Shown one piece after another: positions 13,567-27,735 of a stretch of 64,000 nt of DNA. The position numbers were made by a program, and so were the translations under genes. The notes beneath the pieces were generated by a model that was not told the origin of the DNA, made no database searches, and was given only the letters and a program-made list of their open reading frames with translations. Origin of the DNA: Drosophila miranda (lineage: Eukaryota > Arthropoda > Insecta > Diptera > Drosophilidae); NCBI RefSeq assembly GCF_003369915.1, contig NC_046673.1, positions 22,745,718-22,809,717 of the forward strand, read 5' to 3'. The first letter of the stretch is position 1. Each line of letters starts with the position of its first letter.

Positions 13567-16500
13567 GGTTTCCGTTTCCGTTTCGGTCTCCGTTGCGCTG
13601 GCTTTTATTTTCGGCTGCGTGATACCCGACGATTTCTAGTTTCCTCGATTTATCGATTGCTCGATAGACTCGATAGTTCTCGACAGTTGTCTTTTTGTCT
13701 TTCACTTGTAATTTCGTGTCACAGTTTTTTTTGTATGGTTTTCGCTTTCTATTATCTTTTGCAACTCTAAATCGAAACGAAACAATTTGCAGAGTGATTT
13801 TCGCGGGGGTTAATTTGGTTTTTGTTGGTTTTTCTGGTTGTTGCTTTTGCTTTTGTAACAGAAATGTGCAACAGAATTTCGCAAGCTAGCTCTCTCTTTC
13901 CCTCCACTCTCCCTAGGCACTCACTTCCTCTCTCTCTCTCTTCCTCCTGGGCCTTCTCTAGCCATCCCTTACTGCTGCTGCTGTTCTCTCTGTCCCTCTC
14001 TCTGTCTTTCTGATTTCTTGGGGTTTTTTGTGGAACGCATTTGAAATGCATTTGACAAATGGGCAAATGAGGCGTGGCCTTAAGCCGCGCTTTCTGTTTT
14101 GGACTGCATCCCGGGGAGCCGACGACCTACTGACCTCTCTCTCTGTCTCTTACACTCTCTCTCTCTCTCCCTGTCTCTCCCTCTCCCTGTCTCTCCCTCT
14201 CCCTCTCTCTCGCTCTCTGTGTCCCAGCGAAAGCGGAGCGCAGCCCCAGTTCCCGCGTAAACAACTGTGATTTCAACCCTCGCACTCGCATACCGGGCGG
14301 GGAAAGTGTATCCCAAAAACGAACGGAGAATGGAGTCCTTCGGCTGCGTGTGTATGCATTGGATCGGCTATATTTATACATAAATATATCTCCATTCTGG
14401 TATATAGCTCCTCTTGAATCTTGAGAGCTCTCCCTGTCTCTTTCTCTCTCTCTCTCTTGTCTGTATAATAAGCTGTGTATTAGTGCCCGGTGCCCCATCA
14501 AAAGGCTTCTGATTTCTGGTTTCTGTTTTCTGGAGGCCTGGCTCCGCAGTAAATTGGAAAAAAATAAAACCCCACTTCATCCTACGGATGGTATATATAG
14601 GGGCAGACACTAGAAAAATATCTTCTGCAAATTGTTTCAGTTTTGAAGCAGGGAAAAACCTCTTTCAGGTACAAGTTGGATGGATATATGCCATATACAT
14701 TTTTTTCTTTTTGTTCTCAAAAACACTTCACTTTTCAGCACATTTTTCGCACACTTTGATCGGGACTTTTCACGAAAACAAAATAAATGGAATATGCATA
14801 GAAATGCTGTTTTCTTTGATGGATTTGATTCCCTCTGCCAGACTGGTGCTGCTCCTTATCTCGAGGCTTTACCTTGCGAACGTTCCACACAAAACACGTC
14901 CAAGAGCCTCTACTATCCAACTACAACTGAAAAGGCTCGTCGAGGCCTCGTCTCAACAGAGGGCCAGCAGCATCCAGCATCCAGCATCGAGCAGAATCCA
15001 GCAGCAGCAGCAGTAACCGCCCTCAGAGTGCGCCGAATCTCTCACTCTCTCCATCTCTCTCTGTTTCAGGATACTCCTCTCCGAAGGATACTTCAGAGCT
15101 GGGATGCGGCTGCTGCTGCTGCCTGCTGCCAGTAGGGGAAATTTCGGTAGAGTATGCCAGAAAGTAGGACACATTCTGTGTTTTATTTCGTTTTGTTTTC
15201 GCAGATACAATTTCCATATAGTAGCGAGCACTTGATTGAAATGTTTATACCGCGCTCATCCATGCATCGAGGCTGTCCTCTGGCTATCCTCCGCCTATCT
15301 CTTAATTGAGTATTGAATCAGTGGGCAGGCCAGTGGGAGACTCTTTGTTTAGCTTCCATCACAGCTTCTGCTTCAGCATCAGTTGCAGTTTCAGTTACAG
15401 TCACAGGATCCTGAGGCAGCGAGACAGGCAGCTCCCCCGGGGGCGCCCCCATGTAAATGGGTCAGTTGCAACCCAAGGGTTGAGGTTGACATGCCAATCA
15501 ATGGATGGCTGGCTGACTCCAGGATGCAGGATGCAGGCATCAGATGGCGGAAGGCATCAGAAATGGAAAGAGGGTAGGGGTTGGGGCCCAGCAGCCGTCA
15601 GTCATCGAAAAGCAACAGCCCAAAACTCAATTACGGCTGCTTTTACTGCCTCTTACAACCAGCTACTCCACGGCACTATGCTTCTTACAGCCACAGTGCC
15701 GGAACAACCCCAGAACATTGAGCAGGCACGCGGGCAAGAGGGCACACGGGCACAGTGGATGGAGTGGCTGAAAACCTCCTCACTATTCATTTGGGGTGGA
15801 AAGTTCACTTGGAGAATGTGAAAGATGTAAAAGATTCCAGTTTCAGGATCAAAATATTTGAAGAAATTCAACTTTAATATAACTTTCTTTCGATGTGAAA
15901 AGAATCAGAAATCTTTACTAATATCCTATAGTACATACATATGTACCTGCAATGACTGCCCAAACGAGATCAAGAAGAACCTTATGTCGTGCGGATGCCT
16001 TAGAAATCAACAGAGGGGCACTGCCGCACGACACGCATGCAGTGAACTCTCACAAGTTCTGTAGTTTCTCTAGTTTCTGCGTAATCGAATGACTTTTCAA
16101 TGTTCTCTGCTCAATAAAATTACAAAACGTCAAAGGAATAAGTTCTTGTGGAATTTTGTTTGTCATTCGTTGCCTTTCCAAGTGGATATATGCCTACCCT
16201 TTGACCGTCTCATTAGGCGCTCATGGTTAAGCTGCTGCTGCTGCTGCTGCTTCTCCTTCCCGTTGCGACTTGCACCTAATCCCCCCACTTGAAGCCGTGC
16301 GCTGCCCATTGTGCGCAGCGGCAGCGGCAGAGGTGAGCAGCGCGACAGCGCGGCAGCAGCGCGTGCCTGCGGCTGTGGCAGCGCAGCAGCATGAGGCAGA
16401 GAGCTTACGATATAGTAAAGCCGACGACGACGCGTCGTCATGCTGTCTGATCCATTCGTTTCCGTGGCAGCCGCTGTTCGTCGTCCTTTTCGTCCTGCTG

Positions 16501-19123
16501 TCGTTGTATCGTAACTCTAGCGCTCGCTCCGTTTTGTGCCGCCCGTTCGCCGCCTGTCTGTTGCGTCCTCCGCTTTGTGCGCATTTCACAACAACCAAAA
16601 TGTTTCGGATTCTGTTTTGGTTGCGCATTCGCTGGGTTGCCGCCCCCCGGCAGGAATCTGTACGCTTCCAGGACTCCGAACTACCGTTCCCGACTCCCGT
16701 ATGCCGTATGCCGTGTGCCATGACGCAGCCATTGACTGCAGTGTGCATGCCCCATGCCCCGTGGCCCGTGTTGTGGCAAAGGGGTTGCAGCAGTGGAATC
16801 ACAGGAGTGAAAAAAAGGACTACTCGGATAAGGATTTGCGTCGCAACTCCAATACTGCGTCGTAGTTGTGCCTAGAGTGGCAGACAGACACGAGGCATGG
16901 GGCAGGAGGCATGGGGTATGAGGTATGAGCCGCACCCTGATCCCAGCCACAGGAGGATGCATGACCCAAATGCCTGCCACACACTCTAATCCCGCGAGCA
17001 ACGTGAACAAAAATAAGAGAAAACCCAATCGATGAGAGTCGACTCCTTTTGGAAACATCTGCAATCATCTGGAGGAGTACTTGATGGCCACGTTTCAACC
17101 ACGTTTCATTGATGATGGGGCATAATCATGGAAATTACATGCCCCACATAATCTTTTGTGCTTTTGAAAGATCTATAGAAAGTATAGATGAGGTTGTTAG
17201 AAGAAGTTTCAGCCGACTCTGAATACGTTCCTATTCAAAGCACTATCTAATATCTCATTATGAAATTACAATTAGTTATATTTTTGTGGAAAAATGCACC
17301 CCTAAATCAGGATTCCCAATGTAATCTTCAGTATTTTGCATTGTTAAAGAAGCTAACTCCTTCAAAACCCTTCCAAAACTAAGAATAAATTGATTCACTT
17401 TGGACTCTTGGAGAACACGAGTACGAGAGTATTCCTGAAATCAAAGAGCATTTCCCGCAGAATTTCAATAAGTAGCTCCTGATTAAGCACATATTATTAT
17501 TTTCCGTTGACTATTCTTAAGTCTGCATTAAGCTAAGAAGCTTGTATACATCCTTAATCATCACAGGATTGTTTTGAAAGCTAATTTGGATCAATGGTTG
17601 AAGGTTGAAGAGTGGAAGAGTGGATGAGGCAGGGGCTCCCCACCCTCATTGAAGCAGGGCTATAATTACTGTGGCGGCCTTTCATCTGCCACCCCTTTCG
17701 ATGGCCCTAAGGAAGGGTTGTGTTTCCTCTTGCCTAATTATATTTTTAGCCTATGAACAGATGAGGTCTTTATCAGAAGGTCTGAAGTTATTATTTATAA
17801 AACAAAAAGCAGTGAAGTCACACGAGTGCGAGTTGCGGGTTGTGCCCAAACCTTGTGCCTAATCGGGTGATAATTACAGTACAAGGCTATAGCCAGGGGA
17901 ATCGACGCAGCCTTCCGCAAATAGATTCGAGTCGAATCAATAAGTTACTTGGCCAAGCCATGTTCTGGAGAGCCTGGAGAGTCTGGAGAGTGCCTCTTGG
18001 CCCTATGCCAAGCATCGATAAGTAGTTTTCCTGTCGCGTTTTGTCGTCCTCCCCCCCATGTCTTTGGCTGGTTTTCACGAATGTAAGTCATTCGTACAAT
18101 GACACTTTATGCCAGAGACAAAGACGAGGGCACTCTCCGCTCCAGCCTGACAGTTCATGCCGCAGCGCCAGCACCAGCCCAGCCCAGCCTAGCCGAGTGG
18201 AATGCTCTGTCGGTTTGTCAAGTTGCGTAATTTGTTTGCAACTTATCTTTTTCTCCCATTGTCGCCCGTTCCCCTTAGTACATTGTGTAAGCGATTTTCC
18301 TACTTATGTATTTGTTAAATAGGAGCGGCAACAATGCCACAGCATCGGGAATGTAATGTGCCTGTGCCTGTGCCTGAGCCTGTGTCCTCAGTTCATTGAC
18401 ATTATAATCCGCAGGATGCCAAAAAGAAGTACAATAAAAGCTGCATAAATTCGGGCCTTACACTCTACAGAGGATATAAGCGGGTATTCCCCCCTTGGAC
18501 GGATCAAGATCTGGGGTTAGATTTTTTGGTGCACTACTGGATAAGGCCATCACGCAAGATGCAGGTGAAAGATCTACTAAGAACGTAAGTAAGTGGGAGG
18601 CTAGGCCAAAGATTCTTTGGGATTCTTAGGATGTTAGTGGGGATAGAGTCATACGGTTATAAGAAGGAACTATCTATTGTATATATTTATATTGTTTTTT
18701 TTTTTTTTTTCATATGAATAATACCAAATCTGACCTTGGCTGTGGGCGCGTCAGAACCGGTTGATGTATGCCGCTGTAACGGTTTCTTGCTTTGATTAAT
18801 TTGAAAACTTTTTACGGTGTACGGTATGCGGTTTATAGAAGGATTTTAAAAACACTACGCTACGATATCTAAGGATCATAGAGGAACATAAAGAGAGTTC
18901 TCACAGATCGAGAGAGGAACAGACAGAGAATGAATGGAAGATGGGACGACAGTCAGTCTTTCGTTGTAGCGGCTGGAACTTTTGGAAAAGGAACGCGAGG
19001 GAGCGAATGGAATGAAAGCAGAGTACAGTTTCGGGTGGATGTTAAACGGAAATGGAACACAAAAGAACACATAGAGTGAGGGGGGATCATCATGTGATGC
19101 ATGTGACCATGGAACGCACTTAC
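13567..19123. other. intron and promoter region of otopetrin paralogue 1
   Basis: This stretch is intron for the long isoform and should contain the promoter and 5' UTR of the short isoform. I see no further coding exon. CT/GA-rich microsatellites lie around 13890-14220 and 14430-14460. A CAG-type run is near 15000. A GC-rich, CpG-containing patch lies at about 16300-16620. A sequence with two ATCGAT cores at 13643-13675 resembles a DRE promoter element. Confidence 0.6.
16220..16620. promoter_or_regulatory. GC/CpG-rich patch, possible promoter or 5' UTR
   Basis: About 400 bases are clearly richer in GC and CpG than the flanking AT-rich sequence, with GCTGCTGCTG and GCGGCAGC runs. The patch sits ~2.7 kb upstream (minus strand) of the short-isoform start of otopetrin paralogue 1, so a promoter or untranslated exon is plausible. 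Frames through it lack motifs and are repeat-driven. This is an inference from composition only. Confidence 0.3.
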
Positions 19124-20654
19124 TTTGCATTTTTCGGTCTTCGGGCATCGATCGGGAAGTCATCGTCGAAATCCAAATTGAAGTCCTCGCCCAGATCATG
19201 TGGCACTAGCGGTGTGCGCTGATGTGCAGGACTCGTGTGATAACCATCTCCCTGTAGCTGTTTTTTGAATCGAATGTTAAGTAAAATTGGGGATTAAACT
19301 CTCGTCCTGCATTGAGCTTGTTTACTTTTTTAACAACAATAAATTGGAATGTCGTATAGTACAAGATGTTACACATATTATATACAGAGACACAAACATA
19401 TATATAGCATATGTATATTATATAGATGGTTTCAAGGAAGCGTATTGCATGCATTTGTTTTTTTCAAAAATAATATCGAAACAATTCCAATTTATTGCCA
19501 GAAATAATATTACTCATGAGAGTGGGCTCTCGCTTTTTCTGTTTTGATTTTCAGTTTCGTTTTCGAGGAACATAAAGTTAAGGGCGAATCGTTTACTCGT
19601 GCAAGGATTTGGTTCATCAATTCTTGGTTCTCTTCTCTATAATGGTAAAAATCTTTAAATATAAATCTGCCACACAAACAGACACTCACTCACACGCACA
19701 CGCCATAAAATCTGTTTAATTCTTAAAATTCATATGCAATATTTACAGGACTTTCGAGTTGGTATGCAAGTATTCATATGGATGTATTTGGATGTAAGCG
19801 CATGATGTATGTCCAATGTACATACTGTATGTATGAAATTTGTGTTGCACTTTACAAGTGGAGTGTTTTAATGTGTTTGCATCAAATGATTGAAACTTCT
19901 TCTTTAAATTATGGTTCTAAAGATATTTTGGAACCATTGCCTATTCAAAATTCGTTTTAAACCAACGAAAGTATGGCTTAGACACGTCCTAATGCGTGTC
20001 TAACAGTTCTTCTAATAGTAGTCTAGTAGTTTTTTTTTGTATTTTTTCAGTATCAGTCCTGTTACTTTTCTATTCCGTGTCTAGTAGTATTTTAGCAGCA
20101 GTCTAGCTATTTATTTAGAATAATGGTAGTACAAATCCTAGAACAGTTTTTCGTTTGGTTTAAAAATAATTCTAAATTTGGTTTAGGCTTTTAATATCGA
20201 AAGTTTCGACGAAAATTTGATAAGATATGGTTAGGCTAGAGGTCGATTAAGCTCCGATTAAACATTGTGCCAAAAGCTGTATGTATTTTCACTATAAAAT
20301 GCTGTTTAAAAAAGTGGAACTTCAGAGATGTTTTTATGTTAAAGATACACATTCGTTTGTCTGATGGATGCTGGATTATGGATGAGCTGTGCATGAGTTT
20401 TGAGTGTGTGTGTGTGTGTGTGTGTATGAATGAGATATGTATATTGCATATGATTGCGGGGGAACGGGGGAATCCTTGTAACGAGTATATCGAATAGCCC
20501 GTACCTTGACCACAGTGCCGACCTGATTCGATTCGGAGGCCGACTGTCGATTGTCGAGCAGATTGGCCCGCTCCATGTTCTCCAATTGCAGTGTTTCCCG
20601 TGGCTGGTCCAGCAAACGTTCTCGCATCTCATGTATGTAGGGACACCGCTGCAT
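19124..20654 (-). CDS. alternative 5' coding exons of otopetrin paralogue 1
   Basis: Two exons replace the short-isoform first exon. Exon 20654-20505 starts MQRCPYIHEMRERLLDQPRE and ends VGTVVK in phase 0 at a GTACGGG donor. Exon 19251-19124 starts GDGYHTSPAHQRTPLVPHDL after a GCTACAG acceptor and ends NAK, phase 2, at a GTAAGTG donor. The two phases join cleanly, and the second joins the shared membrane exon at 11599 just as the short first exon does. The resulting isoform would be 940 residues. The segment LDFDDDFPIDARRPK is acidic then basic, typical of a cytoplasmic tail. No signal peptide is seen. A promoter upstream of 20654 is implied but not identified. The exons are inferred from splice sites and frame, without transcript evidence. 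Confidence 0.75.
20404..20426. repeat. (TG)n microsatellite
   Basis: A run of TG dinucleotides about 80 bases 3' (minus-strand sense) of the long-isoform first exon, inside the intron. Confidence 0.8.
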
Positions 20655-23600
20655 TCCTCCTCTCCCCAGGGTCCTGACGATGACTCTCGTTTGTGTATCT
20701 ACGTATGTGTGTATATCTGTGGGGTATCTGCTCCTCTTCTATGTGTATTTTTTGTATATCTGCTGATTGATTTATCGATTGATTGATAGATTGATTGATT
20801 GCTTGCAAGTTTTAGCTGACTACTTGGCTACTCGGCTCAATAAATAGTTGAAGCTTCTAGCGATAGCAAGCCATTCATTCTTCCAAAAGGTGGCTAAGGT
20901 TGTCTTGGGTGTAAAGGCTATATAAAGAGTTCTTAGGGAGTTAGTTTTCTGGGGGGTTTCTGTTCCCCAATTCTGTTGGTTGATCAACGTGGATAAATCA
21001 GTCATACAGTTTGCAGCAGCAGTTGATATTTTCAAGACTTTTCGGTTAGGCTAATTGGTCGATCTGCAAAGAGAAGAGAAGGGAAGGGATCAGGGGTTTT
21101 TTCTTTTAGTTAAAAGGTTTCATTAAGTATGTATTCTTAGAAATGGAATCAAGTGGAGCGAATGCCATCGCTGGCATTGAGTGTTCCAAGTATTTCCATA
21201 TTTTCACTAAATATTTTACGATTTCTTGCCAAGTTTTTTTCTCAATCAAAAACATTCAGATTTTGATGCTCTGCTCTGCTTAAAAATAAATGCCGCCCTT
21301 GAAAACCGAGAGACGAAACAACAAGTGGAAATTCCAGTAGGAAACAGCCACCAGCCACAGCCACCAGGCAGTGCTGTCAGATGCGATGCTGATGGACGTG
21401 TCTGGCAGCGGATTCCCATTAAATCTCTCATTGAAGATCTTGACAGATTTATGAGGGAGCCAGCCGTGGTCGTGGTCGCAGTCGTGCCCCCAATCCCTGG
21501 TCCACTAAGCCGCTTACTAAAGTGTGTCCAGGAACCGCGAAACCAGCATCAGAACCAGCAGCAGCTGGGGCGAAATTTGATTTGATTATGTGCCGCACTT
21601 TTGTGCCTTGGCTGCTGGCCAGAATGTGGCACGCATCCATGTGGCATGCTGCAGAATATTATTCAATAATATGTTTATTTTCTCGTCTGCTTTGGGGCAA
21701 CAGACGAATGGAGCCCGAGGTCGTGTGCCGCACCAGAGAGGCAGAGGCGCACCCACCCACATCTCCCTACATCTCTGTGGTGCCCCCTGTCTCCCCTTTG
21801 CCAGTGGCAATGGCATGTGAATGCCCCTGGTGCACCCGAACGCACAAAAGCAGAAAATACACCGTGACTGGAAGGCATGGGGGCATGGCTGGCCATACGC
21901 ATTCGAGGGGATCGGGGATATGGGGATGTGTACAAAAACACAAACAAAAACACACCCACCGATCCGTAGAGATCGATGTGGCCTCTATTTGCTTAGCCGA
22001 AGAGAGTGCCAAAATATAGAGCCCTAAAATGGGGAAAACAAAACAGGAATATGCTGGGTAAGTCCAGAACGAAGATATGGAAACGATCTTCTCTTGGCTT
22101 TTCCTTAATTCCCCTTTGATTTCATTCTTAAAAAATCTCAACAAGTGCCATTAGATGAGAGAATAGCACTGCAATCCAATCCGAACGAAACAAAATCAGA
22201 AAGAATCATTGGAGTAAAATATCTTTTCAGTACAATTCTCTTCTTCTGTGACATTTCGTCCTTCCAATCTTAATTCTTTCATTCTCCAAGAACCTCTAAA
22301 TTGATACAGATAAGAGATTAGGGATTCTTAAACATGAAATTGTAGAGCCAAAATATAAGGCTTCTTTAGTGTAAGATGTATGAAAGGATGATGCATCTGC
22401 TTATCTGCTTAAAGAGAACATCTTTGTGGGAGCATCAATTGTGTCTTATTTTAGATAAGAGTACGGATTTCGATGGTAAGGAGTAGAGAAGTTCATGTGG
22501 AATGGAAAAGGTACATTTCATCAAGAGAACATTTTTTATAGAGGCAATCGATTCGCCGATAATCGGGTCAAGATAGCGATTTGGCTGCGGCCCACTGTCG
22601 AATGTTGCTTATAGCCAAAACGGGAAGGGGGGCACTTGCAATTAACAACATTTGGTTAGATTTTGCGCCAGTTCCCTTGTGCGGATAGCAGTGGACATGG
22701 GGCGGACAGGGGCGGACAGTTGTTAGCCATCAAATGTTAATGGTATTAGCCAAGCTTTCAATTTACGCGACTGTGTTGGTTGGGAGAACGCGAGAACGCG
22801 AGAAGGCGAGACCGAGAACGAGAACATGCGACAATTCTGGCCTGTGCCAATGGCCATGGAAAATGCCCCCAAGAAGAAGCTGAAAACAGCAGCAACATTG
22901 TGTGAATGCAACATGAACGCTTTTTATGTCTGCCCCACCATTGCCCTAATGCGGTTTTAGCCATAGTTTTTTTCTTAATTTTTTGTTGCTGCTCTTTGGC
23001 TGGTAGTGATGGGTCCCTCTGAGGCAGGCCCTCGTAAACTCTCAAGCTACTTTGGAATCGCCTCCTCCGAATGGGACCGAGACGATGGAACGACCATCAT
23101 CCATTATTTTGGAGAGAGGCTGAGCCTGGGGCTGGGGCTGTGATGTGTGTCAACTTTACGATGGGAATGAATTAAGTGTGAGAATAAAGCTGCTCATTGC
23201 CGTGGGGTATTTGCGTCTTTGAGATCCCATTGCCATAAAAACTCCTTTTAGAAGAGAAATACCATTTCCCTGCGAATCTGAGAGTCACGTCGTACTATGT
23301 GTAAATAAAGCAAATGTTTATCCGAAAACATTCTTAGAAAAGATCTAATTCTTTAAGTACTTTTTAAGCGCTAATTCAAAGCTGTTTGTGTGTACTCGAA
23401 TTTACCCAAAACAAACGCTGATCGTGTGAACCAGATTTTGCCATCGTATTTTTCAAAGAACTTCCATTTGTCGAATGAAAAGGGTAATGGGAAACCGCAT
23501 TCGTTGTAAACAAACGATGCCACTTGAATTGGGGGAGATCGTTGCAGTGCTTCTGTCGATGTTTATGACAGGCCCGGCAATGTCCGATGACAGATTACAA

Positions 23601-24154
23601 ACAAACCAATCATCCATCCGTCTATCCAATCATTTGAAACCCCAACCCCAACCACACCCACACCCACCCACATGGGCGCACGGCCACACGGCGGCGGGCG
23701 CCACTGGAAAATTACAACTAAAAAACCTAAACATGATCTATGCAGATCTCGGGGAGCGTAGCGTCGTTGCAGCGGAGACCCGGAGACGGCGCCCACATTG
23801 AGAACCGGATATTGCAGATGGAAGACAACAGAACAGAGCACCAAACTGGGAATCGGATTTGGAACTGCAATTGGAAACGGAGTGGAAATGGAAGTGGAAA
23901 TGGAAATGAAAATGAGAACAGAAGAAGAGGAAGAGGAAGAGAGAAACGGGCATGAGAACTGCCACCAGATGGACGCATGTGGCAGACATGGAAATAGGGT
24001 GACCTTATAAACAGTATGCTGCTGCTGCTGTTCCCAGTGCAATGTTCCATGGGAGAATGAACTGTGGCCCATGAGCCATGAGCCATGAGCCATGGCAAGG
24101 CATGGCTTCGAATGTTGTGGCCCTGGGCCCCTGTTTTTGGGTGGGTGGTGATGG

Positions 24155-27100
24155 GTGTGTGTGTGTGTGTGTGTGTGTGTGCGTTCCTTTGGTCAATCCG
24201 TATGTACGTCTGTCAGTCATTCGCTTGGTCCGTTCCGTCCATTCCATCCCCATTTTTGCATTTGGTCGCCGTCGTCGCGAGGTCGTCGGCTCATTAGTTA
24301 ATATGCCCCTGGAATATGCAGAATATGCATTTTGTTTTTTCTGCCTCTCGGCTCTTTCATATTTTATGTTGCAAACCACCCCTCCCCACCCACACCCACA
24401 CCCACACACACGGACCCACCCATTTAACCACCTCTAGAAATGGAATCGCGTGTCGCTTGTCGTCGCGGCTTCGGCTTCAACCCTCCGCAAATGTTTTCTA
24501 CGTTTTGTACGTTTTGCTAACATTCCTCCCAGCGGATATGCGAGCGTCGAACGACTTGACAGCAGAGTACTTTCGAAGCATAGATCGATAGAAGAATCGA
24601 TAACGATCACAGGGAAGAAGTAATGCTGTAAAGGGAATACAGCTAAACAAAGTGGAAGAAATATCATTTCGAAATCATTACTCTATGCATGCAGTGGGGT
24701 AAGTGCTTCAAAAGAGCAATAGTGATGAAATATATGTAAGAAAATTACAATGTTTTTCATTCAGTGCCCTAACGATTTCCCTAGATTCAATGGCAATCAA
24801 CGAAAATCATGAGACATTTTAGAGGTGCTGATATTAGATTGGATATTTAATTACTTGAGACAGAAACCCATAAGCACAGATACTCGTAGATTGTAGAATT
24901 GAAAACAATAGCCATATGTATCGATGAATTTAAGAGTATGCCCCCTGATCGCAATTGTATTGTGATGAAATTATAAGGTTTAAGTGTCTGTTTGACACGG
25001 TTTCAGCGCTTCAGCAGGACACTGCCGGAGTGATCTTACCACCCAGAAAGGTGACCTGACCCAATTCCGACCACTGTCTTACTTACTTCTGCCTGCCACA
25101 GAGAGTGTGCCCCAAACAACACCTCTCCTCAGCCACAGACACTGACACTGACACAGCCACAGCCGCATAGCCGTTTTGTGCGGTTTTCCTTTGTCGCATT
25201 TCTTGTGCAATTAAGATTTTCCATTTCGAGCACTTCTATGGGTTTCCCCCAGGGCCTGGTATTGGGATTGGGTATGCCCCAGGGCGATTGGGGCTCTGGG
25301 GCTCTGGGGCGCTGGGGGAGGTCTGGGAGAAAAAGGAAGCAAAATCGCCTTCAATGTCTTTCTAATGGAAGACCAAGAAATGTGTGTGTGCGTGTGGGAG
25401 TGTAACCCGAGAAGGCCAATTGGCGTTTGGCGATCAAAAATGGGATTAGTGGCTCTGACACACAAACACCGGGTGATGTCATGTGTGCAGGGTATTGGTC
25501 GGGTTCATCATCACTTACTTGGGGGGGCTCTTTCAGGCTTCGGGTTCCTTACATGAGGAGTGGGGTTCCTTCTACTCTTCCCTCTCCACTGTCTCTCCTT
25601 TGTTTTGTTAGGAATTACGTATGTCCTGGTTTCTCTGAATACTTCGTGGAAGCCGGGGGTACTGTTGGGGCGGGGTGGGCGGGGATGGTGCCGCAATGAG
25701 TGGCTGTGTGTGTGCTTCGCGTCTGTTGCGCTTTGTTTCGCTTTGTTATTGCGTGTCCTTTTTGTGTCCTTTCGTTTGTTTGTTTGTTTGTTTTTGTTGC
25801 CTGCCTCTGCCCGAAAATGCGTTGCAGCTCAACCTGAAGCGGATGCCCTCACACACACACACACACACACGCGCGCGCTCACACACAGACAGCAGACAAC
25901 AAGATGGACGACGACGACGTCTGATGCGCACTCAAAAATTGAATTTGTTTTCTTTACTTTCTTTCTTCTTTACTCTAATAATCCGTTTCCTTTATTTTTT
26001 TCTGTTTCTGTTTCTATTTTCGTTATGTTTTTTTATTCAACGCACTTTTCTTACACTGCACAGCAACAACAATAAAAAAATGAAGAAAATATTTTAGCAA
26101 AGTATGTGCAACAAATGCGGGTGGGGGGCTGCCGCAAACGGTGGCAGCAGCAGCCAGCGACAATTGCTACCACATCTGCAACAGCAGCAGCATCAACCAA
26201 CACAATCCAGTCTATGAGCAACGCTATAAGAATTGCACTTTAATTCATTAATAATTAAAACGATCAACTACTTTGGAGTCGAATCTGTTTAATATTCCAC
26301 TTTCGATTCGATTGTTTATAAAAAGTCGTAGTTGTGGCTGTTGCTGTTGCTGTTGCAATTGTGGTAATATATTGTTAATATTTAAGTGGAAGTTGAAAAG
26401 TGGAAGTGGCAGGCACCGGTATGACCCTTCCAATCGCTCGCAACGCTTCGAAATGCGGCGAAATATCGTATCAAAATCAAGTTGTTTGGTATTTTCACCG
26501 AAGCAGCGGAATAGCAGAGCCAGAGCAGAGCCAGAGCAGAGCCAATAGCAGTGTCAGTAATAGCAGCAGAATCAGAGGCAGAGGCAGAGAACAAGCATAG
26601 GCAGGAGCCCAGACAGAAGCAGAGGCAAAGCAGTGGCAGTTGCAGAAGCAGAAGCGGCGAAATGAAAGAGCCAAAACGAGTCCAATATGTGAGTCACGAC
26701 GCAACCAGTACCCTGTACATACCTGTCTACAAATATATACATACATACATACATATATATGTATGTATGTATGTTTGGACGATTATACGTAGACGGCGGT
26801 ACTTGTTGTCAATGAGTTCCTCATTCTCTCCCTCTCTTTCTCGAGGAAGAGTGTGATAAAGAGAGAGATCGGAAACACCTCATTCTGGCTGTTACACAGA
26901 TCTACGCGAATAGAATATACCCCTTATACTCCATTGAGTACCGGGTATAAACAGAACAGCGCCAGACCGAAACGTAGAAACCACCCCGCTGCGACAGAGA
27001 CGCAGGCAGAGGCACAGCGACAGCAATGTAACGCAATACGATAGCCCACACACACCCCCCCTTGGTCATGGTAGTGCAAAAAACCACCTAAGCGACGCTG

Positions 27101-27735
27101 ACAGCGACAGCGACGTCAGCAGCGACACTGGCAAACGCAACGCAACAGTCAGCCGTGGCGTCGCAGCCGGCGTATCACGTACGAGTATATATGTATATAC
27201 GATATTCGCGTTTCGCCGTTTGTTGTGATACCCTCGACAGGAGAAGGTATGATGAGTAATTTAGAGATAAATATAGTTAAGTACATATATCTATAGGTAT
27301 AATAGTACGTCTACATATGTACATATCCTGTGTACCTCGTCACTGTATATCTCAGGGAAATAGGATGGGATAGCAATCGGATGCTATACAAAAATGTGTA
27401 GTTTCATTCTGCCATGGGACCGATGGATCTGCCAGGGTATCCAATACATCGGTCACGAACCTATCCTTCCTCTCTTGTTGCTTCTCGCGCTTTGGTTTGT
27501 TGTTGCTCCGCCGTTTTTCTGTTGCGCTGCTGCTGCTATTTGTTGTACGCTGCCCACGCCATTCGCTGGACGAATGGGAAAGCAAAGGCAGGGCGATAAT
27601 AGCGCCGGCCCGAGATGTCGTTTTTTTTTTATGATTGTCTGAAATGTGGCCAAAGCACGTGAATGTGAATACTACTCGTATTTCTATGCGACAGATTGAA
27701 TAATTAAGCCACGCACACACACACACACACACACA
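24155..27735. repeat. CA/TG microsatellite cluster
   Basis: Three dinucleotide runs: TG at 24155-24182, CA at 25849-25870 and CA at 27712-27735. They are the source of most histidine- or valine-cysteine-rich spurious frames here. Confidence 0.8.
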
